Part shown: positions 45,730 through 54,980 of the stretch, one piece after another
Position numbering within the stretch: position 1 is the stretch's first letter
How the letters are laid out: every line of letters begins with the position of its first letter
DNA from: an uncultured Naasia sp.
GTDB taxonomy: Bacteria > Actinomycetota > Actinomycetes > Actinomycetales > Microbacteriaceae
DNA length: 64,000 bases
Direction: 5' to 3'
NCBI GenBank assembly: GCA_913778905.1
Contig: CAJYYA010000012.1
Span: 226,233-290,232, forward strand
Made by a program: the position numbers and the translations under genes
Notes under the pieces: generated by a model
What the model saw: only the letters and a program-made list of their open reading frames with translations
What the model was told of the DNA's origin: nothing
Database searches by the model: none

Positions 45730-47022
45730 TCAGCCGTTGACGTCGGCCCAGCCGTCGGTCAGCTGCGTCGCGAGCTGGTCCTTCGAGATCTGGTCCGCCA
45801 GGTACTGCTGCAGGGCCGGGGTCGCGACGGTGTCCTTCCACTCCTGGTACTTCGAGACCTTGAGGAACGGCGGGCCCTCGAGACCTTCACCGGATGCGAG
45901 CACCTGCTTCCAGGCCTGATCATCGCCGGCGAGCTTCTCGACCGCGGCGCGGGCCTCACCCGACGACGGGATGAGAGCGTCGGCGTAGGCGATCTTCGCG
46001 AGGTTGTCGCCGCTCATGAAGAAGTTCAGGAAGTCGGCCGACTCCTGCACGTGAGGCGAGTCGACGTTGATCGAGTAGGTCTGCGGATTGGCAGCCTGGA
46101 CCGCTCCGGCCGTGCCGGCGATGGGAGGCAACGCGACCCAGTTCAGGCCCTCGGGGGCGTCCTTGGCCATGTTCGTGGCCTGGAACGAGCCCTGCACGGT
46201 CATGGCGACCTTGCCGCCGTAGAACGATGCGAGCACGTCCGACCCCGACTGCGTCAGCGACGTCGGATCGATCGACTTGTCGGCGTAAGCCATGTCGTGG
46301 ATGCGCCCGGGCACGGCGAGCTCGCCGTCGCCCACGTCGATCGACGCGTCGGCGCCACCGCCCTCGAAGAACCCGCCGTCGAAGCCGAGCGCCATGCTCA
46401 TGACGGTCGCGGTGGGCGACTTGAGGCCCCAGCCGACGCCATAGTGCTCGGGCGTCGTCGTCGCCTTCGCGATCTCCTCGAACTGATCCCACGTCATCGA
46501 GTCGCCCGAGGGCACCTCGACGCCCGCCTGGGCGAGCAGGTCGGCGTTCGCGAACACCATGTACGACTGCAGCGTCGACGGGTAGGCGATGATCTTGCCG
46601 TCCTGCGTGACCGAGTCCCAGATGCCCTGCGAGATGTCGCTCTTGAGGTCGGGCGCGACGAGGTCGTTCAGGTCGGCGAGGTAGCCGTCCTGCGCGAACG
46701 ACACGATCGAGCTGGCCTCGAAGTGGATGATGTCGGGCGCGGTGCCACCGGTGAACTGGGTGATCAGCTTGTCGTAGGCGCCGTCCCAGCCGCCCTGGAC
46801 GATCGAGACCTGGACGTCGGGGTTGTCCGTGTTCCATTGGTCGACGATCTCCTTGACCGCCGCCTGCGTGGTGGGCTGGTCCGAGAGCGATTGGAACTCG
46901 AGGGTGATGGGGCCGTCGCCCTCGCCTCCGCCGCCGCTGGCGCTGCCCTGCTGGCAGCCCGCGAGGGCGAGAGCGGCGACGCCCGCGAGAGCGATGGCGC
47001 CGATGCCACGGAATCTCTTCAT
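45730..47022 (-). CDS. Sugar ABC transporter substrate-binding lipoprotein
   Basis: 430 residues. Lipoprotein signal with lipobox LALAGC (Cys at about 23), then a Gly/Ser linker and the family-1 binding pattern (ITLEFQSLSDQPTT, GGTAPDIIHFEASS, SKYQEWKDTVATPALQQYL). Caught substrate is likely a mono- or oligosaccharide. Start ATG 47022 with GGAAAGG ahead; the ORF to 47463 is false. Delivers to the two upstream permeases of the same operon. Confidence 0.88.
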   Translation of the reverse strand: MKRFRGIGAIALAGVAALALAGCQQGSASGGGGEGDGPITLEFQSLSDQPTTQAAVKEIVDQWNTDNPDVQVSIVQGGWDGAYDKLITQFTGGTAPDIIHFEASSIVSFAQDGYLADLNDLVAPDLKSDISQGIWDSVTQDGKIIAYPSTLQSYMVFANADLLAQAGVEVPSGDSMTWDQFEEIAKATTTPEHYGVGWGLKSPTATVMSMALGFDGGFFEGGGADASIDVGDGELAVPGRIHDMAYADKSIDPTSLTQSGSDVLASFYGGKVAMTVQGSFQATNMAKDAPEGLNWVALPPIAGTAGAVQAANPQTYSINVDSPHVQESADFLNFFMSGDNLAKIAYADALIPSSGEARAAVEKLAGDDQAWKQVLASGEGLEGPPFLKVSKYQEWKDTVATPALQQYLADQISKDQLATQLTDGWADVNG

Positions 47023-47090
47023 GTTGAGGCCTTTCCTTCTGCTGTGATGAACGGTCTGTGGTGGGTGGGTGTGCGGGTCGTGGGGAGGGC

Positions 47091-47930
47091 TCAGCCCTTG
47101 ACGGCGCCGGCGAGCATGCCGCCGGTGAGCTTCTTCTGGAGGATCCCGAAGATGACGAGCGACGGGATGGTGGCGAGGATCGCGCCGGCCGCGAGCGGAC
47201 CGAGCTGCGTCTGCCCCTCGGCGCCGAGGAACGAGCGCAGCGCGATCGGCAAGGTGTAGAGCTCGGGGCTCTGCAGCAGCACGAGCGCGAGGAAGAACTC
47301 GTTCCACGCCGAGACGAACGTGAACATGGCCGTCGCGACGAGGCCGGGCGCGAGCAGCGGGAGGATCACGGTCCGGAGAATCGTGAAGCGCCCCGCCCCG
47401 TCCATCTCGGCGGCCTCCTCGAGCTCCGGCGGGATCGCGGCGACGTAGCCCTGGAGCATCCACAGCGTGAACGGCATCGTGAAGGTGACGTAGACGAGGA
47501 TCAGGCCGAACAGGGTGTCATTCAGCTGCAGGCTCCGGAGCACCAGGAACAGCGGGATGATGATGAGGATCGTCGGGAACACCTGGCTGATCAGGATCCA
47601 GACCGTGCCCGCGGCCCGGAGGCGCCCCTTCAGGCGGGCGAGCGCGTACGCCATGGGCATGGAGAGCAGCACCGCGACGATCATCGTGACGATCGCGACG
47701 AGCATCGAGTTGCCGAACGCGGTCACGAGGTTCTGCCGATCGAGCGCATTCGCGTAATTGCTGAAGTCCCACTCGATCGGGATCAGGTTGACGCTGAGGG
47801 AGTTGAGCTCCCGCGACGACTTGAACGACGCCGAGAGCAGCCACAGCAGCGGGAATCCGAGGAAGACGAGGTAGGCGGCGAGCACCGCGTACATCAGGAC
47901 CGTGGCGTACCGGGGGCGACGGGCGATCAT
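47091..47930 (-). CDS. Sugar ABC transporter permease (MalG type)
   Basis: 279 residues from ATG 47930 (ATGA overlap with the next permease). Six helices, the EAA loop LEEAAEMDGAGRFTILRTVILPLLAPG and the typical C-terminus (FGILQKKLTGGMLAGAVKG). The ORF to 48479 is a false extension. Confidence 0.92.
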   Translation of the reverse strand: MIARRPRYATVLMYAVLAAYLVFLGFPLLWLLSASFKSSRELNSLSVNLIPIEWDFSNYANALDRQNLVTAFGNSMLVAIVTMIVAVLLSMPMAYALARLKGRLRAAGTVWILISQVFPTILIIIPLFLVLRSLQLNDTLFGLILVYVTFTMPFTLWMLQGYVAAIPPELEEAAEMDGAGRFTILRTVILPLLAPGLVATAMFTFVSAWNEFFLALVLLQSPELYTLPIALRSFLGAEGQTQLGPLAAGAILATIPSLVIFGILQKKLTGGMLAGAVKG

Positions 47931-48874
47931 GCGCGCACCTTCCTGTTCTGCCGGAACTGGTTCACGAGATAGACGGACAGGATCACGAGGATCGCCAGCA
48001 CCAGCACGTTGCCCATCGCGGAGGCGTACCCGATCTCGCGATTGCGGAAGGCCTCGAGGTAGGTGAAGAGCGGCGGGATCATCGTCTGACCGCCGGGGCC
48101 GCCCTCGGTGAGCACGTAGATGAGGCCGAAGGAATTGAACTGCCAGATGAAGTCGAGCGCGGTGACGGCGATGATGACGGGCCGCAGCGCCGGCAGGGTG
48201 ACGTGCCAGAACCGGCGCACGGCTCCGGCGCCGTCGACCGCGGCGGCCTCGTGCTGCTCGGGCGCGATCGATTGCATCCCGGCGAGCAGGAGCACGGTGG
48301 TCTGCGGGATGCCGCTCCAGACGCCGACGACGATGACGGCGGGCAGGGCGGTCGAGAAGTCGCCCAGCCAGTTGACGCCGGGGATCCCGAAGAACTCGAG
48401 CGTGCCGTTGAGGGGCCCGGAGTTGGGGTTGTAGATCATCCGCCACACGATGGCGATCACCACGGGCGGCATGGCCCACGGGATGAGGGCGAGGATGCGG
48501 GTCAGGCTCTTGAGCTTGAGGTCGCTGTTGAGCAGGAGCGCGAGACCCATGGCGCTGATGAGCGTCAGCCCGGCGACGGAGCCGGCCCAGACGAGGCCGA
48601 TCCCGAAGGACCCCCAGAATCGGGTGTCACCGCCGAGGGCTACGAAGTTGTCGAGGCCGACGAAGTTCGTCTCGGCGTTGCGCGCGAGCGTCGCATCGGT
48701 GAACCCGAGCGCGACGCCGCTGATGAGCGGGATCGCCGAGAACACGATGATCGGCAGCAGGGCGGGGATCACCAGGGCGATGGCTTCCTTGCGCTGCGCC
48801 CGGACGCGCGCTCCGATGCGCTTGGCCGGCTTCTTCGACGGCGTCGGCGCGGCGGGGGTGTCGATGACGGTCAT
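47927..48874 (-). CDS. Sugar ABC transporter permease (MalF type)
   Basis: 315 residues with a charged N-terminus, LIPALLPIIVFSAIPLISGVALGF as first helix, and the EAA loop PEQHEAAAVDGAGAVRRFWHVTLPALRP. Partner of the MalG-type protein. Overlaps the LacI gene by ATGA at 48871-48874, so the repressor is translated from the same mRNA. Confidence 0.92.
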   Translation of the reverse strand: MTVIDTPAAPTPSKKPAKRIGARVRAQRKEAIALVIPALLPIIVFSAIPLISGVALGFTDATLARNAETNFVGLDNFVALGGDTRFWGSFGIGLVWAGSVAGLTLISAMGLALLLNSDLKLKSLTRILALIPWAMPPVVIAIVWRMIYNPNSGPLNGTLEFFGIPGVNWLGDFSTALPAVIVVGVWSGIPQTTVLLLAGMQSIAPEQHEAAAVDGAGAVRRFWHVTLPALRPVIIAVTALDFIWQFNSFGLIYVLTEGGPGGQTMIPPLFTYLEAFRNREIGYASAMGNVLVLAILVILSVYLVNQFRQNRKVRA

Positions 48875-49932
48875 CCCGCTGTCCTCTCTTCCTCGTCGGT
48901 GGGGGTCGCGAGCGCGGCCGACCCGAGGGCGACGGGACGCTGCGGCACGGTGGAGCCCCGGACGACGAGCGACGGGGTGACCGTCAGCACGTGCGCGGGG
49001 CGGGAGGGATCGGCGATACGGGCGAGCAGCATCTCGGCGGCGGCTGCTCCACGGGCGTCGGCGCCGAGATCGACGCTCGTGAGGCCGGGACGCACGACGG
49101 CGGCGAGCTCGGTGTCGTCGATACCGGTGACGGCGACGTCGCTCGGGACCGAGAGACCGAGATCCTCTGCGGCGCGCAGCACGCCGAGTCCGATGAGGTC
49201 GTTGGCCGCGACGATCGCGTCGGGCCGATCGGCCGCGGTCAGCAAGGGCATCGCGGCTTCGTATCCGGCCGTGATCGTGAAGTCGGCGGCCTCGGCGAGG
49301 CGGCTGCGGACATCGGCGTGCATCGCGACGGCAGCGCGGAATCCCTCGAGACGCAGGGCGCCCGGAGTGGTGTCGGCGGGGCCATTGAGGAACGCGAGCG
49401 AGCGGCGTCCCTCGGCCGCGAGGTGCTCGACGACGAGGCGCATGGCGGTGCTCGAGTCGGCGCGGACCGCGTCGAAGCCGGCGGAGTCGGGCACACGGCC
49501 GAGGACGACGAAGGGGATGGGGGCGGCCTCGAGAGCCGCGATGAGGTCGTCCGTGACTCGCAGGGGCGACAGGATCATGCCGTCGACGAGACCGCGACTG
49601 AGGTCACGGACGACATCGACCGAGGACGACGCTGTCCCGGTCGACGAGATGATGAGCCGGTAGCCCGACGCCTGGACGACCCGCTCGATGGCGGACATGA
49701 TCTCGACGTAGACGGGGTTGCCGATGTCGGCGACGGCGTAGCCGAGCTGCAGGGTCTTGCCGCGTTTGAGGGACTGGGCGGTGGCGTCGGCGACGTAGCC
49801 CAGCTCGCGCGCGGCCTGCATGACCTTCTCCACGGTCTCGGCGCTGGCGATCAGTCCGTTCAGAGCGCGGGACGCCGATGCGGTGGACACGCCGGCGCGC
49901 TCGGCGACCTGGACGATCGTGACACGCGCCAT
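48871..49932 (-). CDS. LacI family repressor of the ABC/ADP-ribosylglycohydrolase operon
   Basis: 353 residues: HTH VTIVQVAERAGVSTASASRALNG, hinge LGYVADATAQSLKRGKT, then an effector domain with NDLIGLGVLRAAEDLG and VTGIDDTELA. First gene of the minus-strand operon, preceded by two operator-like dyads at 49954-49992 and so autoregulated. The same sites would also control the divergent GH43 gene. Confidence 0.93.
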   Translation of the reverse strand: MARVTIVQVAERAGVSTASASRALNGLIASAETVEKVMQAARELGYVADATAQSLKRGKTLQLGYAVADIGNPVYVEIMSAIERVVQASGYRLIISSTGTASSSVDVVRDLSRGLVDGMILSPLRVTDDLIAALEAAPIPFVVLGRVPDSAGFDAVRADSSTAMRLVVEHLAAEGRRSLAFLNGPADTTPGALRLEGFRAAVAMHADVRSRLAEAADFTITAGYEAAMPLLTAADRPDAIVAANDLIGLGVLRAAEDLGLSVPSDVAVTGIDDTELAAVVRPGLTSVDLGADARGAAAAEMLLARIADPSRPAHVLTVTPSLVVRGSTVPQRPVALGSAALATPTDEEERTAG

Positions 49933-49953
49933 GGGCTCTCCTTCGAGCGAGAC

Positions 49954-49992
49954 TGCAAACGTTTACAGCAAGTGCTGATGTAAACGTTTGCA
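49954..49992. promoter_or_regulatory. Paired LacI-type operators
   Basis: TGCAAACGTTTACA (49954-49967) and TGTAAACGTTTGCA (49979-49992) are exact reverse complements of each other and each is a near-palindrome of the LacI/CRE type TGNAANCGNTTNCA. Their centres are 25 bases apart, about 2.4 helical turns. They lie 22 bases before the lacI start and about 180 bases before the GH43 start. Confidence 0.85.
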
Positions 49993-50173
49993 CTCATGGC
50001 GTCGAGAGTCAAGCGATCCGCGACACCTCCCAGATCCACCTCGACCCACCGCACGCGCCGATCGGTTCGAACGCCCAGTCCGCACACGAGGGGTGCACAA
50101 CGCCGCATCGATGAGCTAACCTCCGGTGTTACCGGGAACATCCCGGCCGGTGTGCACTCGAGGAAGAGGATCC

Positions 50174-53029
50174 ATGCCCGCACGTCGCCGTCGACGCCTA
50201 CTCACCGCCGCCACGCTGGCCGCGTTCGCCCTCGTGGCCCCCCTCACCGCCGTCACGACCGCGAGCGCGGCTGCGGGAGACGACATCACCGATGGCCTCG
50301 TCGCCCGGTACGCCCTCGATCAGACGTCGGGAACCAGCGTCCCGAACTCCGCCCCGAGAAGTTCCATCGGCCCCGGCTCGGTCGACGGAGCGGCGACCTG
50401 GGCGGGAGACGGAGGAGGCTTCGTCTTCTCGGGTGGACGCGATGGCAGCGGCAACGCGATCCGTCTGCCGAACGACATCAACCGTGGTCTCAGCGCGATC
50501 TCGGTCGACTTCGACGTCTTCATCGCCCCGGAGCAGGCCAACTACTACATGATCTACGGGATCGGCAACCGTGCGGGGAACGGGGCCGGCGAGCGCTACC
50601 TGTTCGGCTCGGGGGATTCGTTCCACACGGTCATCACCCCGAGCGGCCAGGGGCAGGAGATCAACATCCAACCCTCGGGCAACCCGACCCTGGCGCGGGG
50701 ACTGTGGAAGCACATGACCTACACCCAGACCGGGACGACGGGGATCCTGTACGAGGACGGCGTGGAGCGTACCCGTAACACGCGGGTCACGACGACCCCG
50801 GACCAGCTGGGCAGCACCACCTTCAACCACATCGGGCGCAGCGTCTACAGCTGGGATCCGTCCTTCCAGGGCAAGGTCCGCGACTTCCGGATCTACAACC
50901 GCGCCCTCACCGCCGCCGAGGTCGGCACCCTGGCGGTCGATGTCCTGAAGCAGTCGACCGACAGCGACGCCGCCGCCATCCGACTGGGCGACCTCTCGGC
51001 CGTCACGACCGATCTCGCCCTCCCGGCGAAGGGTGCCAGCGGCACGACCATCGCCTGGGCCACCTCGAACCCCGGGGCCGTCACCGCGAGCGGCGTCGTG
51101 ACACGGGGCCCCGAGGGCTCGCAGCCGGCGACCGCAACCCTCACGGCCACGGTGACGCGCGGGAGCGAGAGCACCCGGCGCACCTTCGATGTGACCGTCG
51201 CCCCTCGCGACGATGCCGCCGACGCCCGCTCGATCGCGGCGGGGCTCTCGATCCCACGACTCGGCGACGTGCGGGAGAATCTCACGCTGCCTACCAGAGT
51301 CGGCAACGCCTCGGTCGTCTGGTCGTCGACTCGGCCCGCCGTCATCCGCCCCGACGGCTGGGTGACGAGGCCCGCCACCGGTGCCCCGGCAGCGACGGTG
51401 GAGCTCACCGCGACGGTGACCCTCGGATCCGGGACCGCCACCCGCACCCTGACCGCGACGGTCGTCCCCGCTCCCGTGACCGAGGAGACGAAGGCCTATC
51501 TCTTCCCCTACTTCACCGGCGAGGCGAACGCCGATGACGAGAAGGTCCGCTACGCCGTGTCGAACGGGAACAACGCCCTCGACTGGGTGACCGTCAACAA
51601 CGACCGGCCCGTGCTGGAATCGACCAAGGGGCAGCAGGGACTCCGCGATCCGTTCGTGATCCGCTCCCCCGAGGGCGACCGGTTCTACCTGCTCGCGACC
51701 GACCTCAACGCCTACCGCAACACCCTCAGCCAGGTGGACAGCAGCCGCTACATCGAGGTGTGGGAGTCGACCGACCTCGTGACGTGGAGCGAGCAGCGCC
51801 ACGTGCTGGTCTCCGCTCCGGAGGCCGGCAACACCTGGGCGCCGGAGGCGTTCTACGACCCCGCTCTCGGCCAGTACGTCGTGTTCTGGGCGTCGAACCT
51901 CTACCCGAGCGGCGACCTGTCGGTGCCGCGCGACGAGGGCGCCAACTGGAACCGGATGATGTACGTCACGACTCGGGACTTCGTGACGTTCACCGAGCCC
52001 AAGGTGTGGATCGACGAGCGGCAGCCCGGGGCGGGCAACGGCACCATCGACTCCACGATCATGCAGGAGGACGGCTGGTACTACCGGTTCACGGTCACGG
52101 AGGGGTCGAACATCCCGCGCGTGGACCGCACGAAGGATCTGTACGAGACCATCACGCCGGGTGACGACCCGTGGCTCTCGTCCGGCACCGGCAATGCATG
52201 GGAGCCGCGCCAGAGCGGTGTCGGATACGGCCAGTGGTACACCGGCACCTCCGGCCGCTCGATCATGTTCGACGAGGGCGAGGGGACCACCCTGTTCCGC
52301 CCGAACAAGGGAGACGTGAACGGCGACGGCGGGGTCTATGCCTTCATCGACCAGGCCCCCTACTACGGTGGCGACGGCTACGTCCCGTTCAAGGCGACCA
52401 GCCTCGCGGCGGGCGACTGGACGATCGTGCAGAACCGCAACCTGCCGAAGTCCGCGCGCCACGGGACCGTTCTGCCCATCTCGGTGCGGGAGTACGAGGC
52501 GATCCTCGGTAAATATCAGCCGGACCGCCTCATCGATGCCGCGGACGTCTCCCTGACCACCCTGCCGGGCTCAGCGCCCGCCCTGCCTGCCACGGTGACC
52601 GCCGTCCAGGGCCGCGGGACGGCGACTGAGAAGAACCTCGGGCAGGTCGCCGTCAGCTGGGAGAAATTCGATGCCGCCGCGCTGAAGGCCGGGGCGACGG
52701 TGACCGTGCGCGGCACCGTGGCGACCAGCGGCTTCGTCGAGGCCCGTGTCCGCGTGCTGGACGTCGTGCCCGCGGTGAGCGCTCGGTGCGTGGCCTCGAA
52801 GGTCGTCCTGCTGAGCACGGTCAAGAACGGGGAGGGGACGCCGGTCTCCATCGACCTCGGGACGGCGTACGGATCCCGGTCGGATCGGATCGGTGCCGGC
52901 GCCACTTCCTCCGCCTCCTTCTCCTCGCGCCTCGGCAGTGTGCCGGCCGGTAGCGTCACGGTGAAGGTGACGACTGAGGGATCGGCCTCGGCTCAGGTGA
53001 AGGTGCCGTACGGCGCGAAGACCTGCTGA
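50174..53029 (+). CDS. Secreted GH43-type arabinan/xylan-active enzyme with LamG and Ig domains
   Basis: 951 residues from ATG 50174 (AAGAGGA ahead). Signal peptide (ARRRRRLLTAATL...TTASAAAG), a LamG/concanavalin domain (DGLVARYALDQTSG to VRDFRIYNRALTAAEV), two atrophied bacterial Ig-like domains (~280-450), a GH43 five-bladed propeller (LRDPFVIRSPEGDRFYLL with Asp, WAPEAFYDPALGQYVVFW with Glu), a short Big_4 Ig-like domain and a C-terminal domain with a Cys pair. Secreted; likely cleaves arabinofuranosyl or xylosyl bonds. Divergent from the LacI operon, whose operators it shares. Confidence 0.85.
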   Translation: MPARRRRRLLTAATLAAFALVAPLTAVTTASAAAGDDITDGLVARYALDQTSGTSVPNSAPRSSIGPGSVDGAATWAGDGGGFVFSGGRDGSGNAIRLPNDINRGLSAISVDFDVFIAPEQANYYMIYGIGNRAGNGAGERYLFGSGDSFHTVITPSGQGQEINIQPSGNPTLARGLWKHMTYTQTGTTGILYEDGVERTRNTRVTTTPDQLGSTTFNHIGRSVYSWDPSFQGKVRDFRIYNRALTAAEVGTLAVDVLKQSTDSDAAAIRLGDLSAVTTDLALPAKGASGTTIAWATSNPGAVTASGVVTRGPEGSQPATATLTATVTRGSESTRRTFDVTVAPRDDAADARSIAAGLSIPRLGDVRENLTLPTRVGNASVVWSSTRPAVIRPDGWVTRPATGAPAATVELTATVTLGSGTATRTLTATVVPAPVTEETKAYLFPYFTGEANADDEKVRYAVSNGNNALDWVTVNNDRPVLESTKGQQGLRDPFVIRSPEGDRFYLLATDLNAYRNTLSQVDSSRYIEVWESTDLVTWSEQRHVLVSAPEAGNTWAPEAFYDPALGQYVVFWASNLYPSGDLSVPRDEGANWNRMMYVTTRDFVTFTEPKVWIDERQPGAGNGTIDSTIMQEDGWYYRFTVTEGSNIPRVDRTKDLYETITPGDDPWLSSGTGNAWEPRQSGVGYGQWYTGTSGRSIMFDEGEGTTLFRPNKGDVNGDGGVYAFIDQAPYYGGDGYVPFKATSLAAGDWTIVQNRNLPKSARHGTVLPISVREYEAILGKYQPDRLIDAADVSLTTLPGSAPALPATVTAVQGRGTATEKNLGQVAVSWEKFDAAALKAGATVTVRGTVATSGFVEARVRVLDVVPAVSARCVASKVVLLSTVKNGEGTPVSIDLGTAYGSRSDRIGAGATSSASFSSRLGSVPAGSVTVKVTTEGSASAQVKVPYGAKTC

Positions 53030-53033
53030 CGAT

Positions 53034-53066
53034 GGGCGGGCGGCGCGATGAGGCGCGCCGCCCGCC
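53034..53066 (+). terminator. GC-rich hairpin after the GH43 gene
   Basis: GGGCGGGCGGCGCG pairs with CGCGCCGCCCGCCC (53034-53066) with a 5-base loop, 4 bases after the stop at 53029. No clear T-run. Also convergent with the next gene, so it may act in both directions. Confidence 0.7.
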
Positions 53067-53076
53067 CCGTGCAGCG

Positions 53077-54015
53077 TCACAGCTGAGTGCGCCGAGTCGC
53101 CGAATCCATCGACGACAGCACCCGCGCCACCGAACCGCCGAGCCCCCGGGTCGTCGCGAGCTCCTCCAGATGAGCTCGTCCCTCGTGCCCGACTCGTATC
53201 GACGGATCGAACGCGGGGAGGTCGAGATCGGTGACGACGCGGACCACCCGGGGCGCGTGGTCGAGGTAGTCGGACGCAGCCGCGATCTTCGCGGCGACCG
53301 CCTTCGTCATCGGCGACGCCGGGGTCTCGCCGGCTGCTGCCCGGATGCCGTCCAGGTCACCGAACGCGGCGAGCAGAGCAGCCGCGGTCTTCTCCCCCAC
53401 CCCCGCGACACCGGGAAGGCCGTCGGAGGCGTCGCCGCGCATGGTCGCGAAATCGGCATACTGAGCGGCGGATACCCCGTACTTGTCCCGCAGCACCGCG
53501 TCGGTCACGATCTCGAGTCTCGACATCCCGCGGGCCGTGTACACCACCCGCACCTCGCGGTCGTCGTCGACGACCTGGAACAGGTCGCGGTCGCCCGTGA
53601 CCACATCGACGGGTCCATCCGCGGTCGCGGTGAGGGTCCCGATGACGTCGTCGGCCTCGTGATCGTCGGCACCCACGATCGGGATGCCCAGAGCCTCGAG
53701 GGTTTCCCGAATGAGCGGCACCTGCGCCGTCAGCGCCTCCGGGACGACCTCTCCCCCGTCGCCCGCCGCGTCGACGCGCTGCGCCTTGTAGCTCGGCACC
53801 AGCTCGACGCGCCAGGTCGGACGCCACGCGTCGTCCCAGCAGGCGACGAGCTCATCGGGCTCGAAGTCGGCGACGAGGCGGGCGATCATGTCGAGCAGCC
53901 CCTTCGCCCCGTTGACCGGCACGCCATCCGGATCCTTCACCGAGTCGGGCACCCCGTAGAAGGCGCGGAAGTAGAGCGCGGCGGTGTCGAGCAGCATCAG
54001 GCGGCCGTGCGTCAT
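53077..54015 (-). CDS. 5'-3' exonuclease (PolA-like N-terminal domain, stand-alone)
   Basis: 312 residues: MLLDTAALYFRAFYGVPDS, ACWDDAWRPTWRVELVPSYKAQR, GADDHEADDVIGTL, VVTGDRDLFQVVDD, RGDASDGLPGVAGVGEKTAAALL are the five metal and helical-arch blocks of the DNA polymerase I 5' nuclease. It lacks polymerase domains, so it acts alone in Okazaki or repair processing. ATG at 54015; the ORF to 54147 is an extension over a repeat. CAGACT lies 6 bases before the ATG. Confidence 0.9.
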   Translation of the reverse strand: MTHGRLMLLDTAALYFRAFYGVPDSVKDPDGVPVNGAKGLLDMIARLVADFEPDELVACWDDAWRPTWRVELVPSYKAQRVDAAGDGGEVVPEALTAQVPLIRETLEALGIPIVGADDHEADDVIGTLTATADGPVDVVTGDRDLFQVVDDDREVRVVYTARGMSRLEIVTDAVLRDKYGVSAAQYADFATMRGDASDGLPGVAGVGEKTAAALLAAFGDLDGIRAAAGETPASPMTKAVAAKIAAASDYLDHAPRVVRVVTDLDLPAFDPSIRVGHEGRAHLEELATTRGLGGSVARVLSSMDSATRRTQL

Positions 54016-54050
54016 GGGAGAAGTCTGCACCGCTCGACCTGGAGGAGGGT

Positions 54051-54077
54051 CCCTCATTCCGCTTCGCTCAGTGGGCG
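54051..54077. repeat. Variant of the 29-bp interspersed repeat
   Basis: CCCTCATTCCGCTTCGCTCA... (27 bases) differs from the unit at 9254 by a few substitutions. Single direct copy in the 253-base gap before the small gene at 54269. Confidence 0.65.
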
Positions 54078-54187
54078 AGACGTCCGCACAGCGAGGTCGA
54101 CGAAGTGAGGACTTCTCCGCCGACATCGATTCTTCCAACGGCCCCACGCCGGCGAAGGATCATGGGCGAGCGGGCCACCCCCTTCGC

Positions 54188-54245
54188 ACGGGTATTCCGG
54201 CTCATAGAGAACGTTGCGGCGTACCAACTGAGCCGGAATACCCGT
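54188..54245. repeat. 17-bp perfect inverted repeat
   Basis: ACGGGTATTCCGGCTCA (54188-54204) pairs exactly with 54229-54245, with a 24-base spacer. It ends 10 bases before a GATAAT box (54255-54260) and 23 bases before the start at 54269. No T-run follows. It could be a two-site operator, a regulatory hairpin or a small mobile remnant. Confidence 0.7.
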
Positions 54246-54268
54246 ACAAGCGGGGATAATCTGGCGGG

Positions 54269-54550
54269 ATGGCAGGCGGATCGCGGAAGGGCGGGCTCGA
54301 CGAGGTCGAGCTCGCCCTTCTGCGCGCCATCCGATTCTGGGGTCTGGCGGGACGCTTCGCGGGCAACCGTCACGGCCTCGGCATGGCCGCCGTCGACAAG
54401 GTGCACCTCGAGCAGGGCGGCTCGACGGGCGACTGGCATCAGCTGAAGCGGGCCATGCCGGCGGCCATGGAGACCCTCGTGGTGGGCGGCTACCTCGACG
54501 ACGAGGACGGCGTCGTCACCCCCCTCGGGATCGCAGTCCTGAACCACTGA
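54269..54550 (+). CDS. Small unknown protein, winged-helix-like
   Basis: 93 residues, basic start (GGSRKGGLDEVELALLRAIRFWG), middle HQLKRAMPAAMETLVVGGYLDDEDGVVTPLGIAVLN resembling a winged-helix wing followed by a Gly/Thr-P-L-G turn. Could bind DNA, but no family is recognised. A possible -10 GATAAT lies eight bases before the ATG and an inverted repeat lies upstream, so autoregulation is conceivable. Confidence 0.5.
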   Translation: MAGGSRKGGLDEVELALLRAIRFWGLAGRFAGNRHGLGMAAVDKVHLEQGGSTGDWHQLKRAMPAAMETLVVGGYLDDEDGVVTPLGIAVLNH

Positions 54551-54662
54551 TCCGAGCCGAGTCACTCGTCGGCATCCTCCCCTTCGAGGGCGTCGGCGTC
54601 GGCGTCTTCGTGGCGGCGCGGATTGTCGACCTCGTGACGGAAGATCTTGTGCACATCGTCGT

Positions 54663-54959
54663 GCGAGAAGGGGCATCCGGCATGACGATGGGCGAACCGT
54701 AGGCGCGGAGGCCGTCGAGCACGATGGTCGTCTGCCGGTCGAGCACCCGCCGCTTCTCGCCCAGTGGGAGGTTGAGGTACCACCCGAGCCGGAATGCCGC
54801 GAAGGTGATGTCGTTCGAGTTGACGTCGGAGCGCAGCGATCCCTCTTGCTAGGCACGGAAAACGAGCGCATCGAGGGGCTGCTGCCACTCGCTCGCGAAA
54901 CGATGGGATCCGTCCAGCGCGACCATTCGTCGATTGAGCGCGGTGCCCGACTTCGTCAA
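54663..54959 (-). pseudogene. Remnant of a TetR-type regulator C-terminus
   Basis: On the minus strand one frame reads LNRRMVALDGSHRFASEWQQ..DALVFRA, then an in-frame TAG (54851-54849), then QEGSLRSDVNSNDITFAAFRLGW and a segment ending TTIVLDGLRAYG. This is the look of a TetR ligand-domain C-terminus (SLRSDV...TIVLDGLRA). No N-terminal helix-turn-helix is present and the frame dissolves at both ends. The 430-base gap 54551-54980 holds nothing else. Confidence 0.5.
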
Positions 54960-54980
54960 GAGCTACGACGGCGAGTAGCT

